Positions 34,587 through 42,812 of a stretch of DNA of 64,000 nucleotides are shown here, piece by piece (positions within the stretch are counted from its first letter, which is position 1; the number at the start of each line of letters is the position of its first letter). The translations under genes and the position numbers were made by a program. The stretch comes from Arthrobacter sp. ov407. GTDB taxonomy: Bacteria; Actinomycetota; Actinomycetes; Actinomycetales; Micrococcaceae. A model generated the notes under the pieces. That model worked only from the letters and a program-made list of their open reading frames with translations, did no database searches and was not told where the DNA came from. The stretch spans positions 124,001-188,000 of the forward strand of contig NZ_FNGD01000008.1 of the NCBI RefSeq assembly GCF_900102895.1. The letters are read 5' to 3'.

Positions 34587-34668
34587 TGCGCAAGGGGGGA
34601 CTTGAACCCCCACGCCCGAAGGCACAGGAACCTAAATCCTGCGTGTCTGCCAATTCCACCACTCGCGC
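34587..34668 (-). tRNA. tRNA-Leu (anticodon UAG)
   Basis: Read on the minus strand: acceptor stem GCGCGAG paired with CTTGCGC (one G-U), D arm GGTGGAATTGGCAGACAC, anticodon stem CAGGA/TCCTG with loop TTTAGGT giving anticodon TAG, a short class II variable arm (TGCCTTCGGGCGT) and T arm GGGGGTTCAAGTCCCCC. Discriminator A; CCA is not encoded. Confidence 0.93.
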
Positions 34669-34730
34669 GCGGCGCCGTCGTCGTCCCGGGAAAGAACCCC
34701 GGCGGCGGACGCCAGGCTCCATTGTACCTA

Positions 34731-35204
34731 TCAGGCGTCGAGTTTCAGGTCCCGGCGAAGTTTGGCGACATGCCCGGTGGCCCGGACGTTGTACTGCGCG
34801 ACGGCAACCTGGCCGTCGGCGTCGACAACGATGGTGGAGCGGATGAGGCCTTGGTAGGTCTTGCCGTAGTTTTTCTTTTCGCCCCAGGCCGCGTAGGCCT
34901 CGGCGACGGAGTGGTCCTCGTCGGAGAGGAGCGGGAAGGTCAGCCCTTCGGCGGCCGCGAACGCCGCAAGCTTGCTGACAGGGTCGGGTGAGATTCCCAC
35001 CACGTCATAACCTGCGGCCTGAAGCGCGCCGAGGGAGTCCCGGAAATCGCAGGCCTGCTTGGTGCATCCGGGTGTGGAGGCGGCCGGGTAGAAGTAGATC
35101 ACGGTGTTCCGGCCCCGGAAATCGCGCAGGCTGACGTCCTGTCCTTCGGCGTTCTTGAGGGTGAACTCCGGTGCTGTGGCACCGGCGGTGAGTCGCTCAG
35201 ACAC
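34731..35204 (-). CDS. bcp: Thioredoxin-dependent peroxiredoxin, Bcp/PrxQ type
   Basis: 157 residues. Peroxidatic Cys47 in YPAASTPGCTKQACDFRD with resolving Cys52 five residues on, the arrangement of atypical 2-Cys BCP enzymes; then GYDVVGISPDPVSKLAAFA and GLIRSTIVVDADGQV. It reduces hydrogen peroxide and organic hydroperoxides using thioredoxin in the cytoplasm. Length fits the family. It lies 62 bp upstream of tRNA-Leu on the same strand and is divergent from a MarR-type gene. Confidence 0.94.
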   Translation of the reverse strand: MSERLTAGATAPEFTLKNAEGQDVSLRDFRGRNTVIYFYPAASTPGCTKQACDFRDSLGALQAAGYDVVGISPDPVSKLAAFAAAEGLTFPLLSDEDHSVAEAYAAWGEKKNYGKTYQGLIRSTIVVDADGQVAVAQYNVRATGHVAKLRRDLKLDA

Positions 35205-35291
35205 GTGTGTCTCCTGGGTGAGGTGTGGCGTGAAGTGGGGTGATTATCCAGCGTACTGACGCGATCGGCGTCGGACGAATCCGCTGATCGC

Positions 35292-35297
35292 TATACT
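35292..35297 (+). promoter_or_regulatory. -10 element (TATACT) of the MarR-type gene, likely leaderless
   Basis: TATACT ends 7 nt before the ATG at 35305, so transcription would start at or next to the A of the start codon. There is no Shine-Dalgarno sequence. Leaderless mRNAs are common in actinobacteria. Confidence 0.5.
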
Positions 35298-35304
35298 CTT
35301 GGGT

Positions 35305-35814
35305 ATGCCTGATATGGATCGCTGGCCCACGGGCCGCCTATTGTCCACGGCAGCACGTCTTGTAGAACACTCCTGGAACGAAAAATTGGGGGCCATTGGC
35401 CTGACCCATGCCGGGGTGATCGCAATGGAGGTGCTCTCGGCGAATGGGCCTATGACACAAGCCCAATTGGCCCAGCTCGTCCGGGTGCAGGCTCAGACCA
35501 TGGGCAAGACACTGAGCCGGCTGGAAGCGCACGGCCACATTTCGCGGCAGCGCAGCACCTCCGACCGGCGCAGCCATGTGGTGTCTCTAACTGACCAAGG
35601 GCGCCAGGCCGTCGCGGCGGCCGCCGACATGGAACGCTCCGTGCTCGCCGCGACGCCCATTGACCCGGACCTGCTGCGCCAAGAGCTCCAGGCTGTGGTC
35701 AGGGTGCTGGCAACCAAGTCAACGTCCCCGGAGGTCAAGGCCATCGTCACGGGCGCTGAGCCGGGCGTCGCCGCGGCGCCGGGCGTCGCCGCCGGGACGG
35801 CCCCGCTGAGCTGA
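35305..35814 (+). CDS. MarR family transcriptional regulator
   Basis: 169 residues with the MarR winged helix: HAGVIAMEVLSANGPMTQAQ, RVQAQTMGKTLSRLEAHGHI (recognition helix), RQRSTSDRRSHVVSLTDQGR (wing with the conserved D-R-R). The C-terminus is an Ala/Gly/Pro tail. Starts at 35299 (TTG) or 35314 (ATG) are also in frame; 35305 fits the -10 position. It is divergent from bcp, so oxidative-stress control is possible but not shown. Confidence 0.9.
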   Translation: MPDMDRWPTGRLLSTAARLVEHSWNEKLGAIGLTHAGVIAMEVLSANGPMTQAQLAQLVRVQAQTMGKTLSRLEAHGHISRQRSTSDRRSHVVSLTDQGRQAVAAAADMERSVLAATPIDPDLLRQELQAVVRVLATKSTSPEVKAIVTGAEPGVAAAPGVAAGTAPLS

Positions 35815-35880
35815 TATAGCCGGTGGCGCTGAACTCGTCGGCGCCACCGGGGCCGCACTTCGCCTCAGACCAACCTGGCC

Positions 35881-36510
35881 TTATATCGTCGCGGCCTGGT
35901 TCGCCAGAGTGGCCACCATGGCGGACATCTTGAGGCCGGTGAGCACTACCGTGAGCAGGGTGACGCCGATAGTGGCCCACACCGGGGCGAGCCCCCGCCG
36001 CGGGGCCACCTCGTGGACAATCACGGAGCGGCCAATCACGTAGAGCGCCACGTTGAGGAACACCCACGCCCAGTGGAACGGCCGGACCACGCCGTCCTTG
36101 CGCAGCCGGTCCCAGTCCAAGTACGCCAGGAGTGCGGACACGCCGTAGATCACGAAGCTGATGGCCACCAATAGAAAGTAAGGCGCCGTGAAGATCGACG
36201 CCGGATCAATTGTCTGGACCTGTCGCGTGCCCACGGTGCGCAGCCGGAGCACCGGGTTCCAGAACATGAGCAGGATGAGCGACACCAGCGGCAGAGCCAC
36301 AATCGTCCAGATGTACGGGTTGTAGACCGGTGTCCGGTCACTGATGCGCCTGCGCGGTGCCACCGGGTGTTGGGCCGGAGCCGCCTGGAACTGGGGTGAG
36401 CTGAACTGTCCGGTCCATGCCGAACCATTCCACCACTGAAACCGGCCCGAACCGGCAGGGTCGGGATACCAGCCAGGGCCAGGGGCTGAAGCGTTGGGCG
36501 GTACGGTCAT
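35881..36510 (-). CDS. DUF2510 domain membrane protein
   Basis: 209 residues. The N-terminus has the DUF2510 motif PGPGWYPDPAGSGRFQWWNG followed by SAWTGQF. Four hydrophobic segments follow: YIWTIVALPLVSLILLMFW, FLLVAISFVIYGVSALLAYL, WVFLNVALYVIGRSVIV and the C-terminal VWATIGVTLLTVVLTGL. DUF2510 is a short actinobacterial envelope-protein motif with no settled function. ATG 36510 starts just before the motif. Confidence 0.85.
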   Translation of the reverse strand: MTVPPNASAPGPGWYPDPAGSGRFQWWNGSAWTGQFSSPQFQAAPAQHPVAPRRRISDRTPVYNPYIWTIVALPLVSLILLMFWNPVLRLRTVGTRQVQTIDPASIFTAPYFLLVAISFVIYGVSALLAYLDWDRLRKDGVVRPFHWAWVFLNVALYVIGRSVIVHEVAPRRGLAPVWATIGVTLLTVVLTGLKMSAMVATLANQAATI

Positions 36511-36677
36511 GGCTGTACATCCTTTGCGGGGTGTGGCGCGGGCGCGGCGTGGCGAGTGCGGTTCAATGCATTCTCTGGTTCCAAGACAGAGAGTACATGG
36601 GGCGAGCACATGGGGGCTCGACGCGCCCCCGCTTCGGGGGGACGATTAAAGGGCAATCACCATGAAGGAGGTCAGTG

Positions 36678-36866
36678 ATGTGCTATCAGTACAACAGGGA
36701 TTTCCGGCGGGATACCCGGAAGGATGCCGCGCAGGAAACTGAGGAACGCCCGGAGCCCCGGGTGGAGGCAAAGGAAGGCAGGTTCTGGGGCTTCCCGCGC
36801 CGCAGCAAGGAATTCACAGTCGAAGTGCCGGAAACGGTCGTTGACCGGCCCCGCGAGAAGGTCTAG
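36678..36866 (+). CDS. Small hypothetical protein (62 residues)
   Basis: A perfect Shine-Dalgarno AAGGAGG (36665-36671) sits 6 nt before ATG 36678; GTG 36675 is also possible. The product is highly charged (MCYQYNRDFRRDTRKDA...), with a FWGFPRRSKEF patch near the middle, and no membrane segment. No known family was recognised. The strong ribosome site and codon use support a real gene. Confidence 0.6.
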   Translation: MCYQYNRDFRRDTRKDAAQETEERPEPRVEAKEGRFWGFPRRSKEFTVEVPETVVDRPREKV

Positions 36867-36945
36867 GGACACGACGCGACTCTGGCGGCCGCTGAACCCC
36901 CACATTGAAGCGCGACAGCTGAAATGTGACGGTTCGGCGGCCGTT

Positions 36946-37533
36946 TCACGGTTGGGCAGGCCGGCGAAGGCCAATTGCCGCGGAGAGCCCAATGAGGAGG
37001 CCACTTAGCGCCAGCAGGGATCCGGCGACGCCGAGCTGCCCGTCCTGCCCTGAAGCACCTTCGCCGGCCGCGGCGCCAGGCAGGCGCCCCGCTGGTCCCT
37101 GGCCCGCATCGGGCGCTCGAGGTGCGGAGGTCCCCGTCGTGCCAGTAGCCGGAACAGACGCCGTGGCCGGTGGAGTCGCGTCGTCTTGGTCCGCTGTTGC
37201 AACGTGGGCCGTCGTCGAGGGTGCCGGGACCTGGGAGGGCTGGGAGGGCTGCCCCTGGGACGGCGTTGGCGACGGCCTTCGGGAGTGCGCTGGTGGATGC
37301 GCCGCCCCTGATGGTGGCGGCGCGGAGTTGCCCGGGACAGTCGGACTGGGCGTCGGGGAGGCGGACGGCGGGCCCGGCGTCGGCCGTGGCGGACAGAATT
37401 TCGCCGGGAGGAGGCCGGCTGGCCCGCAAGGATCGGCCATTGCGGGCAACGCCAGGACGAGAGGCGACGCCACGAGCATCAGGGCCAAGGCTGATGTGTA
37501 GCAGGCCTTCCGGATGGAGTTCATCCTCACCAT
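36946..37533 (-). CDS. Secreted Pro/Ser/Thr-rich protein with C-terminal membrane anchor
   Basis: 195 residues from ATG 37533 (ATG 37524 also possible). N-terminal signal peptide: basic start, core TSALALMLVASPLVLALPAMA. The middle ~100 residues are Pro/Ser/Thr/Ala-rich and low complexity, as in wall-spanning or glycosylated stalks. The C-terminus has a hydrophobic segment (GVAGSLLALSGLLIGLSAAI) followed by a short basic tail, reminiscent of sortase substrates, but no clear LPxTG was seen. Function unknown. Confidence 0.65.
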   Translation of the reverse strand: MVRMNSIRKACYTSALALMLVASPLVLALPAMADPCGPAGLLPAKFCPPRPTPGPPSASPTPSPTVPGNSAPPPSGAAHPPAHSRRPSPTPSQGQPSQPSQVPAPSTTAHVATADQDDATPPATASVPATGTTGTSAPRAPDAGQGPAGRLPGAAAGEGASGQDGQLGVAGSLLALSGLLIGLSAAIGLRRPAQP

Positions 37534-37728
37534 CGTAGGGTTACGCCGCCGGTATGCCGGGAACCCGGACCCGGTGAGGCTCCTTTTCGCCAAAGAAACT
37601 CCGTCCCGCGGGCCGCTCAAAACGATGCTGCTTGGCCTGAACTACCCATAGGCTCACGTCGCTGCGACGAGCTGGTCGTGGGGGTTGAGGCACTCGGTGA
37701 TGGCGCTGCGGAGGCGTGCTCGTCGGCC

Positions 37729-38274
37729 TCACCGGGCGGTGATTTTGATTCCGGCGACCGCCCCAGTCCAGGGGCCGGTTGGGTCTTGACGGGTCACTTG
37801 GGCACTGACGTATCCCTTCTGCAGTTGGACGACCTGCGTCTGGGCTCCCGAGCAATCGACCTCGAACACCATGTGCTCCGTTCCGGCCTTCGTATCTTGG
37901 GAGAGGTAGATCTGGGCATGGGGGATGCCCACACACGCCGCGGTGACAGTGTATGGACCAGCAGTCATCACTGTCGCGACTTTACTGAAGCCGCCCCCTG
38001 GCCCGTCGGCCGGGCCGGCGTCGGCAAGGAGCAGTGATCCTGGTGCCTTTGCCAGGCGCCTGTGCAGTTCGTCGTAGTTGCTCGCTTCCACGTCCAGAAT
38101 TCCCCGCTCTTTCGCAGCGACGGTAGGCGTGGGTCGGTGGCTTTGCCCGGTCGCCGTCGGCTGCGTACCGCCGTCATCCTCATAGGCACAGCCGCCCATG
38201 CCGCCGGCCAGCAGTATGCCGACAATGAGTGTCGCACCGCAGCGAACTGTGTTCGTTCCCCCAGAACCAGACAT
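37729..38274 (-). CDS. Predicted lipoprotein of unknown function
   Basis: 181 residues. Signal peptide TLIVGILLAGGMGGC with lipobox-like GMGGC (Cys ~29), a short Thr/Pro linker, then a compact domain with two further cysteines (VTAACVGIPHAQIYL and VFEVDCSGAQTQVVQL) that could form a disulfide. Small lipoproteins of this pattern are common in Micrococcaceae; no function is known. Confidence 0.7.
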   Translation of the reverse strand: MSGSGGTNTVRCGATLIVGILLAGGMGGCAYEDDGGTQPTATGQSHRPTPTVAAKERGILDVEASNYDELHRRLAKAPGSLLLADAGPADGPGGGFSKVATVMTAGPYTVTAACVGIPHAQIYLSQDTKAGTEHMVFEVDCSGAQTQVVQLQKGYVSAQVTRQDPTGPWTGAVAGIKITAR

Positions 38275-38415
38275 GCGCCGAGTCTACGGTCCGTTCACCG
38301 AATGGCAAGTGGTTCCTGCCGCGCAATCCTGTCGCTAGACTCGCCCCAGCAGCACACGTTGGGGGCGTGGATGTCTTTTCGCAGAGCCCCGAAGGACCGA
38401 CCATAAAGGGCTCAC

Positions 38416-38959
38416 ATGGCATCGAAGGCATTCCCGGCGACCTCACTGCCGCCGGTGATCGTGTACGCGGCAATCAATCCCGGCGCGACGGTCAGGAACA
38501 CTGTCGCCGCCGCGTACCTGAACGTCGGCCTGACCGCGGACGAAGCCGCGGGCGCCGAAGAAAGCGAAGGAACTCGCCACGTCGTACGGCGACAAGATCC
38601 TCTACTGCGGCGATCTTCCGGCCGAGGACCAGGAACGGTTGTCGTTGCTGCTGGGAAGGATCGAGACGGTCCGGCAGCGGCTGCTGGCGGGCCCCGCACT
38701 CCCGGCGGGCGCAGAGGCAAAGGTCTTTGCCGCTCTGTCAGCGCTCGGCGCCTTTCTTGTCCATCCCGCCCCGGAACCGCTCCCGGCGACGCTGGGCATG
38801 CTGGACAGCGACATCGAAGCGTTGAAGGCCAGGCACCAGATAACCGAAGCGGCAGCTCAGGCGGCCTTTGAGAGGGTGCTGTCCACGATCGAGGACCTGG
38901 AAGCTATGGAGGCCGCGACCCCCGCTTCTGTGCGTGACCTGGCGGCCGACAAGGGCTAG
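38416..38959 (+). pseudogene. Hypothetical gene interrupted by a frameshift
   Basis: The first frame starts at ATG 38416 (MASKAFPATSLPPVIVYAAI...) and remains protein-like to about 38550 (AYLNVGLTADEAA). The continuation then lies in another frame, starting near PKKAKELATSYGDKILYCGD, and runs to the TAG at 38957-38959. The joined product would be about 180 residues, with a helical C-terminal half. One missing base in a GC-rich run near 38550-38560 would restore it, so either a recent mutation or a sequencing error is possible. The family was not recognised. Confidence 0.5.
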
Positions 38960-38966
38960 GCGGCGG

Positions 38967-39155
38967 CTAGAGCTCTTCCCGGGCAAGGGCCTTAGTCTGG
39001 GCCGGCGTCGGCCGTCCAAGGCGCTCATCGAGGGTGACGCGCAGCCTGGCGGCGGCAACCTGAACCCGGTGCTGGGAAGCAGTCGTGCTGGAAACCTTTA
39101 CGGAGACGCGGCGGGGTGCATGGTCGTTCTTATGCTCCGATGTGCTCGTGCTCAT
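38967..39155 (-). CDS. Small basic hypothetical protein (62 residues)
   Basis: Starts in an ATGA overlap with the stop of the upstream membrane-protein gene, so the two are translationally coupled. The product is basic and Ser/Thr/Arg-rich in the first half with a helical C-terminus (TLDERLGRPTPAQTKALAR). No family recognised. Confidence 0.5.
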   Translation of the reverse strand: MSTSTSEHKNDHAPRRVSVKVSSTTASQHRVQVAAARLRVTLDERLGRPTPAQTKALAREEL

Positions 39156-39796
39156 CGTCTGTCCTCCTCCTGCGCTCGGGGGTCTGTGCCTTCATTGTCG
39201 CCCATGTTGTCGCCGGAGTCCACGGCATCAGGGGTCTGCAGCACCGCATGGTGGCGCAGGTATTCGCCCAGCTCCAGGATGTCTTCCTCGGTAACGGAAC
39301 TTCCTGCCTCCATCTCCACGTCCGACTCGTCAAATCGAGGGAACACGATGCGGACTGTCCGGTCCGACTGGCTTCCCTGGTCCCCTGCGTCGTCTGCTTC
39401 CGGGCTGCCGTTGACGGTCTTCCAGGCGATGTCGAACAGTTCCAGCTCTTCCTTCCTGGCTAGCTCGCTGTGAGCCAGCACTTCAAGGGTGGCAAGGCCG
39501 AGAGCTTTCGTGGCTTCGTCTTCAGAGAGGGCTCGTTCCAGCGCCCATTGGGCGCGCCGCCACCATTCGGCCCGGCTGTCGGCTGCTGTCTTCTGGTCGA
39601 GGGCGTTCCGGTCGGCTTCGCGCCTCTGCTCCAGGGCGTTGTTGTCCGCCCTGGTGCGCTGCTTGAGGATCCGCCAGTTGATCAGCGCCGCGACGAGAGC
39701 GGCCAGGAGCACCGCTGCAGGACTGAACAGAGCCACGTTCTGCCACCACTCCAAGGGCACGGGGGCAAGCGGGGCAGGCGGCGGTGTCGGTGGCAT
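39152..39796 (-). CDS. Membrane-anchored coiled-coil protein of unknown function
   Basis: 214 residues. One N-terminal transmembrane helix (VALFSPAAVLLAALVAALIN) is followed by a charged helical stretch (ADNNALEQRREADRNALDQK) and a cytoplasmic domain with EATKALGLATLEVLAHSELA, similar in pattern to helical repeats in other actinobacterial hypothetical proteins. The acidic C-terminus is likely disordered. ATGA overlap with the small basic gene downstream suggests the two work together. Confidence 0.6.
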   Translation of the reverse strand: MPPTPPPAPLAPVPLEWWQNVALFSPAAVLLAALVAALINWRILKQRTRADNNALEQRREADRNALDQKTAADSRAEWWRRAQWALERALSEDEATKALGLATLEVLAHSELARKEELELFDIAWKTVNGSPEADDAGDQGSQSDRTVRIVFPRFDESDVEMEAGSSVTEEDILELGEYLRHHAVLQTPDAVDSGDNMGDNEGTDPRAQEEDRR

Positions 39797-40017
39797 GCGA
39801 CCAGCCTAAGCCGCGGCCCGGACTGTGGCCGGGGACAAAGCGGGTCCCGCGGCGTGTTTCGGTGCTCCATGGCGATCACCGCAGGGACCCGGCGCAACGG
39901 ATCCACCGCGAATACGCCGCCGATATCAACGAGGCCGGGGTGAAAGCCGCCCTGGACGTGGTGCGCCGTCTCGGATTCCCTTACGCTGACACCGGAGCCG
40001 ACGAGATGGGGGAATAG
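39784..40017 (+). CDS. Doubtful small ORF, possibly a gene remnant
   Basis: 77 codons. Only the last ~40 residues look protein-like (REYAADINEAGVKAALDVVR then RLGFPYADTGAD); the first half overlaps the start of the opposite-strand membrane protein and looks non-coding. It could be the 3' end of a lost gene. No family recognised. Confidence 0.25.
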   Translation: MSVACDQPKPRPGLWPGTKRVPRRVSVLHGDHRRDPAQRIHREYAADINEAGVKAALDVVRRLGFPYADTGADEMGE

Positions 40018-40100
40018 GCGCAGATGAGTGAGTCGGGGGAGCAGGGCGATCCGCAGCGGATTCCGCCTTGGAAGCTTAAAGAAACATCCGGCGCCCCGGC

Positions 40101-41105
40101 ATGGCTGAGGACTGGCACAACGCCGCCCCGCCGCCTCCCGGCTGGAACGCCAACCAGATCACGTCCTCGGACGTGTGGGACTTCCGTCCGCGCCGCGCTC
40201 CGTGGCCGCTCCGCCTGTTCAAGGTCGCCGCCATCCTGACCGCCGGCTCGCTCCTGTTCAGCTTCAACCTCTACCTGCACGGTTACCTGAAACCGTCGGC
40301 GTTCCTTGGTGGCCCCGCGACAACCCCCGCCACCAGCGAGCCCGGCCTGATTTACCACACCGGCACAGACCCCACCAGGGGTCGGGGACCCGCGGACGCT
40401 GCCGGATCCGAACCCCTCACCGACTACCCGACCCCGGGCCGCGAAGAGCATGACGCCCCGCTCGGCCAGCCTGCACCGGTGCCCGCCACGTCCGCCGACT
40501 ACGCCTTCATGGACACCGGCGATGACGGACAACCGGTCAAGTACGACCCGTGCCGGCCCATCCACTACGTCACCCGCTCCGCCAACCAGCCCACCGCCGG
40601 ACCGGAACTCATCCAACAGGCCATCGCCGCAGTCTCCCGCTCGACCGGGTTGGTATTCATCAACGACGGGGCCACCACGGAGGCACCGTCAGAGCAGCGC
40701 GAGTCCTACCAGCCGGCCCGGTACGGGGACCGGTGGGCGCCGGTGCTCATCGCCTGGGAAACCACCGCCGAGGATCCCCGCTTCACTGACCTCGAGGACG
40801 AGGACACCATCCTGGGTGTGGGCGGCAGCGAGGCTGTCAGTATCGGGGACACCGACTACACCTACGTCAGCGGCCATCTGACACTGAACGCCCCCGGCCT
40901 GCAGTCCCTGCTCGAACTGGAAGGCCCGGCACAGGTTCGCGGCACCATCGAACACGAACTCGGCCATGTCGTGGGGCTTGATCACGTCCAGGACCCGACC
41001 CAGCTGATGAACCCGTCCGACACCGTCGGCGTGACCACCTACCAGGCCGGGGACCTCAACGGCCTGGCCATCCTCGGCCAAGGGGTGTGCCGCCCAGGGG
41101 TCTGA
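40101..41105 (+). CDS. Membrane-anchored matrixin-type zinc metalloprotease
   Basis: 334 residues. One transmembrane helix (LFKVAAILTAGSLLFSFNLYL, residues ~33-55) precedes a Pro/Thr/Gly-rich linker and an extracellular metzincin domain (~140-334). Zinc site HELGHVVGLDH (residues ~290-300) and Met-turn QLMNPSD follow. The sequence YDPCRPIHYVTRS at ~150 opens the catalytic domain. A short ORF at 40024 in another frame (MSESGEQGDPQRIPPWKLKE) may be the original N-terminus lost by frameshift. It lies immediately left of the tRNA-Lys island and is probably part of the core chromosome. Confidence 0.85.
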   Translation: MAEDWHNAAPPPPGWNANQITSSDVWDFRPRRAPWPLRLFKVAAILTAGSLLFSFNLYLHGYLKPSAFLGGPATTPATSEPGLIYHTGTDPTRGRGPADAAGSEPLTDYPTPGREEHDAPLGQPAPVPATSADYAFMDTGDDGQPVKYDPCRPIHYVTRSANQPTAGPELIQQAIAAVSRSTGLVFINDGATTEAPSEQRESYQPARYGDRWAPVLIAWETTAEDPRFTDLEDEDTILGVGGSEAVSIGDTDYTYVSGHLTLNAPGLQSLLELEGPAQVRGTIEHELGHVVGLDHVQDPTQLMNPSDTVGVTTYQAGDLNGLAILGQGVCRPGV

Positions 41106-41330
41106 CCGGGGGGCCGCCTAACACATAAAGGGCCATGAAGATCCTGATCACCTTCCGCGAAAGCGACGCCACCGCCATTGAGGGCCTGCGCATGCCATGA
41201 TGCCCATGAGGTACCGACTGTATTCAGGGCCGAATCGAGGCTGGCAAGCGGCTCCTTGGGCTTCCGTCGCCGGAGGGCTGGCCAGAATAAAGAGCCCATA
41301 AATATCCCCTCGGAAGGATGATGGCAAAAA

Positions 41331-41372
41331 GAAACCCCGCCTCATGGCCGAAGCCAGTGAAGACGGGGTTTC
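41331..41372 (-). terminator. tRNA-type terminator next to the left att copy
   Basis: Stem GAAACCCCG/CGGGGTTTC with an inner GGC/GCC hairpin. On the minus strand it is followed by a T-rich tail. A related terminator follows the intact tRNA-Lys at 52679-52724. This copy is probably the original chromosomal terminator of the tRNA, displaced by island insertion. Confidence 0.7.
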
Positions 41373-41376
41373 TCTG

Positions 41377-41413
41377 TGGTGCACCCCCCGGGACTCGAAC
41401 CCGGAACCCATTG
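41377..41413 (-). repeat. Attachment-site copy: 3' end of tRNA-Lys (37 bp)
   Basis: A 37-bp exact duplicate of the 3' part of tRNA-Lys (52728-52764), from the encoded CCA end through the T arm to the edge of the anticodon stem, then the match stops abruptly. No D arm or acceptor 5' strand is present, so it is not a tRNA gene. This is the classic remnant left by site-specific integration into a tRNA 3' end. Confidence 0.92.
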
Positions 41414-41539
41414 TTAACACTTCGAATGTCTTCGGTGCAAAGGCGAGGGCGGTACTTTCTTTCATTTCTCGGCGAAAGTGGTAGCGAAGCGTGAGAGGTG
41501 AACCGCAAGGAGCCGCAGTGAAATGCGCCAAGTACGGAT

Positions 41540-41563
41540 CAAAGTGACCCTCAAAGTGACCCT
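41540..41563. repeat. Two 12-bp tandem units at the left island end
   Basis: CAAAGTGACCCT occurs twice in tandem, 127 bp inside the left att copy and running into the integrase stop. The same tandem occurs near the right end. Probably integrase arm-binding sites. Confidence 0.6.
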
Positions 41564-42812
41564 CAGGGTATCTCGGACTCAGCATCAAAGATCCCGTCGA
41601 AGGCAGTGCGGTTATCGACCATCTGAAGAAGTTGCTCGATGTAGAACTCTTCCGTTATCTGCGGTGACGAGTGCCGCAATTGATCTGCCGCAGCTTGGAG
41701 ACCCGACGTTTTGGCCACCAGTGTGGCGGCGCTTTTCCTCATCTATTTAGGGCTGATCCAGGCAAAGTCGTCGCCATTCTGAGCGTCGAATGAGCGGGCA
41801 TCATTCCACGAACGTCGAAAGTTGGATGTAGTGAAATGGCCCCCCTTTGCGTTTGGGAAGACGAAACCTTGCCCTTTCCGGCCAGCTGCTTCTTTTCGCT
41901 GTGACAGCACGCTGACGACATAGCCCGGAAGAGCGATGGGCCTGGCGTGCTTAAGTTGTGCGGTGTTCCCTTTGGTGTAGTCCTGGACACCCTTGGACGT
42001 TACTGTGTGCGTCACCATAAAGAAGGGAATTTCGTCCTCGAGCCAAAGGTGATTCCAGCGCATAGCCAGTAGCTCCCCGGTGCGAACGCCCGTTCCTAGA
42101 AGTACGTCGACGGCATCCACGAGGTGCTTTCCACGCGGCGGTCCAAACTGTTGGGCGTCCTGCCAGGCCTTAATCCTTCGCCGCATCTCCACGTACTCGG
42201 AACGGGAGAGACCCCGAGCCGGAGCTCTGAGGGCCTGCCTTTCTTTAGCCGAACCGTCCTTGGCAACAGGGTTTACTCCGTCCGGGAGAGCCCGATACGA
42301 CAAGGCGAAGTCGAACATCAGCTTCAGGACGACGCGTGCAGTCTTCTCTGCAGTCAGACCGCCGGTTACAACGTCACGCGTCCGTCCGCTCTTCGAGGTG
42401 ACGGTCGTGATTCCTCCCTCAGCAATCTTCCGCAAATGGTTTCCAGATAACCCCTGGTAGCCAGCCGGATGGGTTTGTTTCCGATGTACGGGACAATGCT
42501 GATCCGACAACGGTTGGTGTAGGCAGTGATTGTGTCTGGTGCTTTGTGTCTGAGGGATGCCAGCCAAAGTTTCGAGAGCTCGGCAATGGTGGTGTCCCCT
42601 GTGACAAGCGCGTCGGGACTGGCCCTCCGGTAGTCCTCAAACTTCGCCGACAAATTTTCAAACGACTCCACCTTCGATCGGCCGGAGGCTTTCATCCTGC
42701 GACGTTCACCGTCAATCGTTCTGTAGTAGACCAGGCACTGCACTCGGGAGCCAATCTTCGTGAACTGCGGTTCGCCGTGCATCCCGCCGTGTTCAAGTTC
42801 TACCTGTGCCAA
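41563..42812 (-). pseudogene. Tyrosine-type site-specific integrase, inactivated
   Basis: A phage-type integrase in two frames plus an internal stop. The N-terminal SAM-like/arm domain (TTG 42812, VQCLVYYRTIDGERRRMKAS, TIAELSKLWLASL) shifts frame near 42450 in a GGGG run. The catalytic domain continues (VLLGTGVRTGELLAMRW with the first catalytic Arg; FVFPNAKGGHF) to ISPK, where an in-frame TAG at 41743-41745 interrupts. The same frame then continues MRKSAATLVAKTSGLQAAAD, LRHSSPQITEEFYIEQ with the second Arg and the catalytic Tyr, to the TGA at 41563. Nearly the whole protein is preserved, so decay is recent. It presumably inserted the island into tRNA-Lys. Confidence 0.88.

Noticed and set aside
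33666..34625. Long N-terminal extension of the fasciclin protein
   Set aside because: The extension runs through the promoter and into the tRNA-Leu gene; the ATG at 34340 begins a proper signal peptide with lipobox.
41377..41413. Second tRNA-Lys gene at the left island end
   Set aside because: Only the 3' 37 nt match; no D arm, anticodon loop or 5' acceptor strand, so it is an att remnant.
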